Shown here one piece after another: positions 57,928 through 64,000 of a stretch of DNA of 64,000 nt; the first letter of the stretch is position 1; every line of letters starts with the position of its first letter. Position numbers and translations under genes: made by a program. Under the pieces are notes generated by a model. It had not been told where the DNA came from, did not search any database, and saw only the letters and a program-made list of their open reading frames with translations. Source of the DNA: Climacium dendroides (lineage: Eukaryota; Streptophyta; Bryopsida; Hypnales; Climaciaceae); assembly GCA_950106755.1 (NCBI GenBank), contig OX467084.1, forward strand, positions 2,356,001 through 2,420,000, in the 5' to 3' direction.

Positions 57928-58699
57928 GATGGAAACTTCTACTCTGGTGCAAACGGCACCGACCTTACCTTTCTCTTCCTAGCACAATCCCTATCTCACC
58001 ACTCTTTCACTCAAAAGGCCTTATTCGTTAAATTGAGACAAAATGCATATTTTGAGACTTTGAGATTAGGGCGGTGAAGCGTGATTGAACCAATACTTAA
58101 TAAATTCAAAGATAAATAAAAAGTAGTTTGCAAAAGTTATAGAAATTATTATAGCTGTTCATGGTATTCACAACAAAAAGGAGATGGAAAATACATCGAC
58201 ATAGAAAGACTTAGAATACTCTTCTCCATAATGTGGCAAGAAGTTAACAATGCACAAGAAATCAAGTCAATACAATATTATGAAGCTTAATTTATTGAAG
58301 AGATTGAACACAAAATGATTATGCAACTCTTAATAACCGTAATATCACTTGGAATTATGCTTTGCAAATTGCAACACTAAGTAAAGTATGGATTTAAGAA
58401 AATCTCTATATACGAAAAGAGGCTTTATGTACATGAAGCTCTCAACCTCTCTCAATTTGCCTTTCTATATATTTTTTGGCAATGCTATTAATAGATATTT
58501 CATTGGCCATGCTATTTATAGAAAAAGACACTTAAAAGCCCATTGTTCCAAAAACTAATATAGCATCCTCAAGCATCGCCATGGTCTGTACAATTGCTAT
58601 TCGCTGCATGTGATGCTCCCAATTTGGCAAACCCCTCGTGTCGAGAAAGATGGTAGTGTCCTCTTCCAATGTCCACTCTTCCACTATCAGCGGAAAAGC
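57928..58699. other. Intergenic AT-rich DNA
   Basis: Nothing recognised beyond the presumed leader of gag-like copy F, which shares 'caccactctttc' with copy D. Confidence 0.4.
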
Positions 58700-59494
58700 C
58701 TACACTCTGAGAATCACTCTCCTTCCGCTCCGGATTCCGCGTACTCTGAGGAGCTTCAAAAGCGGATCGAGATGTTGACCAGGGGGCGTCCGGTTTTCTA
58801 CATTTGCATTGACACTATTTATATACAGAATTTCTATCCCAATTGATCTTGACTGCCGAAGACGTTGTTGCTCTCTTAGAATACTTTGACAATACAGAAA
58901 GCTGCCTGAGAGCACTCGCCTACCTCCAACAGAGCGTGAAGGCCTAGGGCCATTATCCTCGAGTCGAGGTAACTGGGGCGCAGGCTGAGGCCCCACTCGG
59001 TTGCTTTTTGTATAACCCTGTGAGGCGAAGAGCCCCACCACTTCTCGCACATGGACAGGGCGGCTCCGCTTAGGAGATGGCGGAATAGCGTCTTCGACTC
59101 GAAGATCAATCGTGATATCGTTCGCGGGTAGTTCCAGTTTCCGATTGGTGGCTCCCTCTGTCCGCGCAGCCGGCGAGAACGAGCATCCTTGAGTCGAGGA
59201 TGCCCGTTTCAGAGGGGACGGGGAACAGGCGGGGGTCTTGATGGGGCTACGACTGGGCGGACTGTCCACAGCGTCCTCCTCTACATCCCCCTTGGAGAAG
59301 TCTATGGCCGCAGAGGTAGCGTCGGCGGCGGTGCGCATCATGAAGGGGCCGGAGAAAACAGAAGGCCTCAAACTTCCACCTGTAGATCCGGATGCCGATT
59401 TTGATCTAGAGGAAAAGGAATTCTCGAACCCAAAAAGGAGGCTCTTCGTCAACCTTTGCCTCTTGGGCAAGAAAACAAGACTCGCTGACTCCAC
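58700..59494 (-). CDS. Candidate exon of an unknown Ser/Pro-rich, basic protein
   Basis: A 264-codon frame begins directly after 'tttgtgtag', a likely splice acceptor, at 59494. It has 'LPKRQRLTKSLLFGFENSF', two 'SP'-rich stretches around 'SPSPLKRASS' and 'PPSPKRSRPV', and ends with TGA... near 58700. Low complexity and basic SP motifs fit a nuclear protein. The frame contains three of the dispersed palindromes, read as 'LRVEDA', 'SSTQG' and 'PRLEDN'. I do not recognise the family. It may belong with the exons listed up to 64000. Confidence 0.35.
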   Translation of the reverse strand: MESASLVFLPKRQRLTKSLLFGFENSFSSRSKSASGSTGGSLRPSVFSGPFMMRTAADATSAAIDFSKGDVEEDAVDSPPSRSPIKTPACSPSPLKRASSTQGCSFSPAARTEGATNRKLELPANDITIDLRVEDAIPPSPKRSRPVHVREVVGLFASQGYTKSNRVGPQPAPQLPRLEDNGPRPSRSVGGRRVLSGSFLYCQSILREQQRLRQSRSIGIEILYINSVNANVENRTPPGQHLDPLLKLLRVRGIRSGRRVILRV

Positions 59495-59707
59495 CTACAC
59501 AAAGTATACATTATAGAAGAGTCTCAAATGCAACTCCCTCCAAACTGAAGGTTTCACACATGCAACATCAATCAAGACACAAGATGAAACACTTGAACAC
59601 AATTTTTTTCAGAAGAGATTTAAAACTTGGTATATTATTTACAAAAAGAATGTTGTTTACAATATTTACAGAGTACAAAAATGCGGTCCCTTCAAACACG
59701 TGGAGGG

Positions 59708-60300
59708 CTACGGGGAATCTAGTGCCCTAGTCTCCCTGCTAGGCTCTATCCTTAAGTTCTGCCCGGGGAACTCGAACTTAAAACCTAAATTCTGTGCAGA
59801 ATCTTTCATTCCTTGAATGATGCCCTGCATGTATTCCGACGAAGAGGCCAACGGGTCGTTCCCGATCTGGTTAACGTACACATAGTCCCTCAGGCGCCCC
59901 GGTTGACATTCTGAGTCAAGTTGGTGCAACCACAGCAGGAGCTCCCCGAGGAGGAAGTTGTCCCACCGTTGCTGCTGGTGCCTTCTGTCATGAAAAATGA
60001 AGAAGGCATAAGTTTTGAGATCTACGACGAGCATGACAAAGGCAAGAATGGGCAGACAATCACGGAAATGTGATTTGTTTGAGTCAGCTGAAGTCATACA
60101 GATCTGGAGAATGTACCTCAATTGTCTGCCCTTCCTGCCGATCGCAACCCGCCACTTCGTCATTTGCAATGTTATCCATGAAGTCTTCCTCGCCTTCTCC
60201 GTAGTCCAAGGGCTCCTCCTCCGGAGATTGTCGTCTGATGTCCCGATATCCTTCCGCGACCGCGTCCGTAGACCCACTAGTGTCTTCATGTGTTGTTGAG
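59708..60300 (-). CDS. Candidate exon(s) of unknown protein
   Basis: The frame contains 'HFRDCLPILAFVMLVVDLKTYAFF', quoted in part, then 'WDNFLLGELLLWLHQLDSE' and 'SSSEYMQGIIQGMKDSAQNLGF', and stops at 59708. The composition looks coding, with amphipathic helices. The upstream acidic stretch near 60230-60120 ('EDFMDNIANDEVAG') is in another frame, so an intron or frameshift lies near 60110. Family unknown. Confidence 0.35.
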
Positions 60301-60374
60301 GAAACGGGTGCATGACGAGGCTCTGACGCTTGGGTCTCAAAATTATCCTCGAGTCGAGGATAATTCGTGCCTCG

Positions 60375-60728
60375 CTATACATCAGCCTGAGGAAGAGGCA
60401 GAGTCTGAGTTTCTTGTACTACATCCAGGGACTCTGGAGGAACGGACGGATTTTCCCTTAAGGCGTCCAATTTCACACTATCGGAAGTGGGAGGACGTGC
60501 TTGGGCGGGCTCCGAGCAGGTGGTATCCTCGAGTCGAGGATACTTCAGTCCTTTTACCAGATCCCTGACATTTTGAGAACTCTCTAGCATTGAGGACGAG
60601 GGAAGAGAGGGAGACTGAAAAGAATTGGGGGTGCTAGAAGGTTGAGAAGGTCCAACGGCTATGGCCAGATTTTGGCTCGCAAAGAAGGCCTCCATTTGCT
60701 GCTCCAGCCTCTCGCATCTTCTTTGCAT
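60375..60728 (-). CDS. Candidate exon, Ser/Pro-rich with short coiled coil
   Basis: The frame reads 'RRCERLEQQMEAFFASQN' followed by a Ser/Pro-rich region and 'KYPRLEDTTCSEP', where the peptide PRLED is encoded by a 21-bp palindrome. It is followed upstream by a stop, so the true exon limits are uncertain. Unknown family. Confidence 0.3.
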   Translation of the reverse strand: MQRRCERLEQQMEAFFASQNLAIAVGPSQPSSTPNSFQSPSLPSSSMLESSQNVRDLVKGLKYPRLEDTTCSEPAQARPPTSDSVKLDALRENPSVPPESLDVVQETQTLPLPQADV

Positions 60729-60806
60729 CTCCTAGTTCTTTACCTCCGTTGTCTAACTACTGATTAGAGCTTCTCGCAGCTTGCGGTCCTTCTCTTCAAG
60801 CGCGTC

Positions 60807-61409
60807 CTAGCGCGCTTTCTTTCGTTTTGCCTTCCTGGTCCGCCTCTCCCTATGAGCTTCCCAATACTTTGTCTCCACCTTCATAGGTGCACTGGGCAAA
60901 GGCGTGGAAGGCACCGGAGGAGGTAACTCCTCCTCACTCTCACTATCGTCATGGTCTGACGAATGTGGGAGTGTGTCCGAGTCGATGTCACTCAAATGAA
61001 TGATTTCCAGAGGGGCAACCGGAGTGACAATGGGTTCGACTTTTGGTACGATTATCGCCTCGGACCTTTTCTTTTTCTTCTCCTTTGAAGAAGATGCCTC
61101 CATCTTCTCCTGGAAAGAAGATTTTTTCTTGCTTCCTTCAGAAGCCATCTTTTTCTTCTTAGCCTTCACGGCTGAACCACCAACATCCCCTGGTTCTGAA
61201 ATCTTGTTGGGCTCGGATGAAGCAGCGGCAACAACGGATTTTAGTCTTTTTCTCTGGCGGGATGGTTGTGCCTCATTCATTACAGGATCAGGCACTGTAG
61301 GATTAGTATCCTCTACAAAATTCAAATCCTCTGCAACATTTTCTCGAAGCCGAGATTGACGTTGCAATTCTTCAAACGATGTGTCCGTCTTACAGTCCTC
61401 GTTAGACAC
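60807..61409 (-). CDS. Candidate exon, Lys/Glu-rich nuclear-type protein
   Basis: A 200-codon frame contains several lysine clusters (KAKKKKMASEGSKKKSS, SKEKKKKR), an acidic patch 'SSDHDDSESEEELPPP' and a basic tail 'RRTRKAKRKKAR', ending at the TAG at 60807. It lies downstream of a short segment (61495-61545) that repeats the 'PQP.GEAEEG' sequence of the 62266-62553 exon. Family unknown; nuclear location is inferred from composition only. Confidence 0.35.
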   Translation of the reverse strand: MSNEDCKTDTSFEELQRQSRLRENVAEDLNFVEDTNPTVPDPVMNEAQPSRQRKRLKSVVAAASSEPNKISEPGDVGGSAVKAKKKKMASEGSKKKSSFQEKMEASSSKEKKKKRSEAIIVPKVEPIVTPVAPLEIIHLSDIDSDTLPHSSDHDDSESEEELPPPVPSTPLPSAPMKVETKYWEAHRERRTRKAKRKKAR

Positions 61410-61559
61410 GTGAGGACCTCCATGAGACGGTTGAGGACAGGCTTCCTACCTCCCCATGTCAGGAACGTTGGATCCGTATTCATCAATGTTAGGCAGGCCC
61501 TCCTCTGCCTCACCGGATGGCTGAGGATGAGAGCGCTCCTGGGTGAGTGCAAGAAAGAC

Positions 61560-62265
61560 TAGTCCTTTTTTGTGTCACACTTCGAGTGATAGAGTTGTCA
61601 TTGGCCACAACTTTTGGAGGTTCAAAAAAATGAAGTTGAAATTTTTTTGGGAGGTGGAGAACTCCATAGCCACGAGAGGCCATATTTTCTAAGAATTAAA
61701 AAAAATCAAATTCTAATTAATTTCTAATTTAGCTAATTTGTCACACTTTGTAGTTTAGGGGTTTTTAGTACTGGGGAGTATTCAATTTTGATCATTTTGA
61801 GCTGAAATTTTTATGGGCTCTTCCTATAATGTATTTGCATGATCCTACCAAAGGATTTTAAAGAAAACTCAATTTCAAGTGCGTCACGAGCGCTCGAATA
61901 AAGGTCACTTGCGCGTGCCATTTTGAACAATATAGATGATTTTTTTGGGGGGGGGGCGGGTGAAATGTAATGAGGACAAAGTCTATCAAAATGGCCATTT
62001 TTTATTTTTTAAAATGATGGTTCTCTTTTTTTTCTAAAAATTTAAAAGTGGACTTCACTATTTTCAGTGAGAAACTGGGACCCTAGGCTACAACAGTACT
62101 ATAAGACAACATGTAGTATTTGGTAATACTCCTATAGCTATCCGCCTTCATCAAGTTTTGCCCAAGTGTACAGTAGCTAGACACTTATCAATTGTAACCT
62201 CAATCTGCAGTTTTATCAACGGTCCATGAAATGCTTTCCAATTCTGCAGTACAGTACTGTAGTAC
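61560..62265. other. AT-rich intron-like or intergenic DNA
   Basis: No coding signal. A G-run (ggggggggg) sits at about 61948. It could be an intron of the gene on the minus strand. Confidence 0.35.
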
Positions 62266-62700
62266 TCATAGTACTGAGTCGCTGAAACTAGGTACTAAGC
62301 AAAACGCTACGAAAACTGGTGAGTCTTTCTTGCATTCACCCTCCTCCTCTGCCTCACCCAACGGCTGAGGATCAGGACGTTCATCCTCTTGATTGTTCTC
62401 CTCATCTGGAGATGATGGAGGCGAAATCAACTTGTCGGCACACACGGGAGAAGCAGATGGCAACGCTTGACCGTTGCCGTACGTCGGTCGGACGTACTTG
62501 GTAGAGTAGAAACAATTAGAATGCAAAAAATCATTAATGTCTAATTCCCTCACTGTCTACACTAGAATTCAATGTTGAATTGTCTTGTCTTTGTCGATGA
62601 GGCCGTAGAAATAAGAGCCAAACATCTGAACAAAACTCAATAAACGGAGAAGTCAGAACTAACATTCTGACTACAAGTATGTCACAGGTACAACACGTAG
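62266..62700 (-). pseudogene. Candidate exons following the methyltransferase-like motif
   Basis: After an acceptor-like 'ttttgttcag', a short stretch codes for 'FGSYFYGLIDKDKTIQH' (about 62628-62575). After 'agtgtag' a second stretch codes for 'TVRELDINDFLHSNCF', 'YVRPTYGNGQALPS' and then an acidic, Pro-rich tail with 'DPQPLGEAEEEGECKKD' (62553-62290). Exon limits are uncertain. If spliced to the exon at 62823-62918, the order 'GIFVGNKCALAA' then 'FYGLIDKDKTIQ' resembles motif I and the following acidic strand of SAM-dependent methyltransferases. That reading is inference. Confidence 0.3.
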
Positions 62701-62822
62701 AAGAAGACCTATCTTCGAGTCGAAGGTAAGTGACGAGTTATAACGCTAAATACAATAGGAGAAACTACCAAAAATCCTAAACGCATAGACCTAAATTAAC
62801 TTTGAGTCGAGGGTAAACTTAC

Positions 62823-62918
62823 CCAAGCCGCAAGGGCACACTTGTTTCCAACGAATATGCCGAGGACATTCTCTTTGGCCACAACGAAACACTGGAGAAT
62901 CTCCAGATAGAACTCCAT
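62823..62918 (-). pseudogene. Candidate exon with GIFVGNK motif and GTAAGT donor
   Basis: The minus strand codes for MEFYLEILQCF, VVAKENVLGIFVGNKCALAAW and then a perfect GTAAGT donor. On the 5' side the frame continues for three codons (KLR) to the edge of the MITE-like insertion at 62930. Beyond that insertion it appears to resume as 'KAKLRLYA'. The ATG is therefore probably internal and not the start. Confidence 0.35.
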
Positions 62919-62929
62919 TCTGAGTTTAA

Positions 62930-63337
62930 GGTAGTATGGCCTTAAAGCGACCATTTATCAGGTCTTTTGCCTTTTTCACAGGTTTTCATGGATAAAATGA
63001 TTTTTAGCCCATTTTTCAGAGAAAGAAAAATAGATGCAGAACAACACACAAGTAGTTTTGTATTTTTCCAAGCATTTTTGAATTACTTATGAATTTTCAA
63101 AGATTCAGGTCATAGGCACCTATTTGTAACCACAGGTGTCCCAAAATCCGTCCCCTTGTGACTTATAAAGAAATGTGCAGAAACCAAAGACAGTGATTGA
63201 CTCTTACAATAAAAAAAATAATTTTTCTTGAATTCATTAACAGACGAGAGAGGTCCATTCAAGGATTACTTGGCATCCATTCTACAGCTACCTACAGGAC
63301 GGTTTGAAGAAGATGGGCGCTTTAAGGCCATACTACC
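62930..63337. mobile_element. MITE-like insertion (408 bp) in coding sequence
   Basis: Perfect 20-bp terminal inverted repeats, GGTAGTATGGCCTTAAAGCG and its inverse, bound an AT-rich interior without coding. No certain target duplication. On both sides minus-strand coding sequence of the same gene appears to continue ('NGKAKLRLYA' before, 'KLRMEFYLEI' after), so the element probably inserted into an exon. Confidence 0.65.
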
Positions 63338-63390
63338 ATCGCGTACAACCTCAATTTAGCTTTGCCATTAAAACGAGCCTCTTGGTAGTA

Positions 63391-64000
63391 CTAGACTTTG
63401 GCAGCATGATACTCCACCTTCACCCTCAGACGAACAACGTTTGCATGATCATCCCCTCTCTTAGACAGGAATAACAAACGAACATCCGGAGCGACTTTGA
63501 ACCTATTCGATACGTTGTCGAGCCGCTCTGCCTGGCTTGGCAGGTACAACGATTGTACGCACTCAAACTTGGGCAACTCCGCTGCCGCATACTTTGCGGC
63601 GGTGCAGAAGTCCTCTGCATCGCCAAGAATCCAGAGCCAGATGCTTATGTCCGTGGCATCTGGCTCTGGATTCTTGGCGATGAAGTCCAGGAACGGCTGG
63701 AGTTTGGACATGTTCGTGAGTACCTCCGGCCTCTCTATCTTCCTGACGTCGAGGATGGCGAGAGGAAAGGTCCGACTTCTAAAATCCAAGCTTTTTTTTT
63801 ATGTAACCACATTTAGCTTCATGTCGAGACCCCTGAACGAGGCTCCTCCAAAGATTTCAGGAATCTGATATTTCATCTTCATAAATCTTTGCAGGAATGT
63901 CACCTCGTTTGCAAACTTCTCCACAAGATCCTTTCCACGCCTCAATCGCACGTCATTCGTAAGTCGCGCGCTAAAAAACTTTGCCTTGGGATGGGATAGG
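63391..64000 (-). pseudogene. Unknown protein gene, 5' part (frameshift at poly-A run), runs off the window
   Basis: From the right edge the minus strand codes for 'KAKFFSARLTNDVRLRRGKD', 'LVEKFANEVTFLQRFMKMKY', 'IPEIFGGASFRGLDMKLNVV'. It then shifts frame at a run of nine A (63792-63800) and continues as 'FRSRTFPLAILDVRKIERPE', 'SKLQPFLDFIAKNPEPDA', 'SIWLWILGDAEDFCTAAKYA', 'LFLSKRGDDHANVVRL' and 'KVEYHAAKV'. A TAG at 63391 follows, after which 'YYQEARFNGKAKLRLYA' continues in the same frame to the MITE. The protein is well composed and not low complexity, but I do not recognise it. It may be the N-terminal part of the gene whose later exons run to about 58.7 kb. Confidence 0.45.
63618..63682. 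repeat. Perfect 27-bp inverted repeat with 11-bp loop, inside coding sequence
   Basis: Arms 63618-63644 and 63656-63682 are exact reverse complements. On the minus strand both arms are translated: the first as 'LDFIAKNPEPDA'-type residues, the second as 'IWLWILGDA'. Both are in the one open frame of the gene at 63391-64000. Confidence 0.9.

Larger units (their letters stand above)
58957..62725. repeat. Dispersed short palindromes with core TCGAGTCGA
   Basis: Six odd-length palindromes occur in under 4 kb: 58957-58969 (13 nt), 59091-59105 (15 nt, opposite centre), 59183-59203 (21 nt, one mismatch), 60341-60365 (25 nt, perfect), 60523-60543 (21 nt, perfect) and 62713-62725 (13 nt). A decayed seventh is at about 62801. 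Arms of two kinds occur, CCTCGA/TCGAGG and CTTCGA/TCGAAG, so changes on one side are matched on the other. In the minus-strand frames several read as PRLED or LRVED. Confidence 0.75.

Noticed and set aside
1..64000. tRNA, rRNA, riboswitch or bacterial-type operator sites
   Set aside because: None recognised by eye; a covariance-model scan was not possible, so small RNA genes cannot be excluded.

Overview
The window looks like nuclear DNA of a land plant, most likely a non-seed lineage such as a bryophyte or lycophyte. The evidence is a two-exon dirigent-type gene (a land-plant family), TTTAGGG-type telomere repeats, CACTA-like transposons with 3-bp target duplications, and GT-AG introns of about 0.3-1 kb. 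The species is an inference. Gene density is low and most of the sequence is mobile-element debris. No bacterial operons, rRNA, tRNA or CRISPR were seen.

The main feature is a three-exon gene resembling Crinkler/RHS (CR-type) NTPase effectors, present three times. Copy 1 (1-2073, minus) runs off the left edge and has a nonsense codon. Copy 2 (5456-8583, minus) is intact by inspection and codes for 604 residues: a header domain, a nuclear-localisation-like motif, a P-loop NTPase and a separate C-terminal domain. Copy 3 (38073-40423, plus) lacks the end of exon 2 and all of exon 3. Copies 2 and 3 lie in the arms of a giant inverted repeat (6236-11678 and 35730-40420) around a 24-kb spacer. Each arm also carries an AT-rich array of units of about 150 bp and part of a chromovirus LTR.

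The spacer (11.7-35.7 kb) holds, in order: a 5'-truncated chromodomain Ty3/gypsy element joined to the remains of an NIF/FCP1-like phosphatase gene; a coding fragment split by a 1.6-kb CACTA-like element; and several copies of a CCGG-rich, coiled-coil, gag-like gene family in opposing orientations. One of those copies is split by a 3.65-kb CACTA-like element and a 150-bp foldback MITE. A head-to-head telomere-repeat palindrome lies 0.6 kb from the right arm.

To the right of the inverted repeat are a plausible intact dirigent gene (42832-43835, minus), a 2.4-kb element with terminal inverted repeats, a candidate solo LTR, a pogo-like transposase relic, 4-5 kb of empty AT-rich DNA and another gag-like copy (55-58 kb). 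The last 5 kb hold a degraded multi-exon gene of unknown family, with several short dispersed palindromes, a MITE-like insertion in coding sequence and a perfect 27-bp hairpin in an exon.

All coordinates and joins were worked out by eye. Family assignments rest on recognised motifs, not on database searches.
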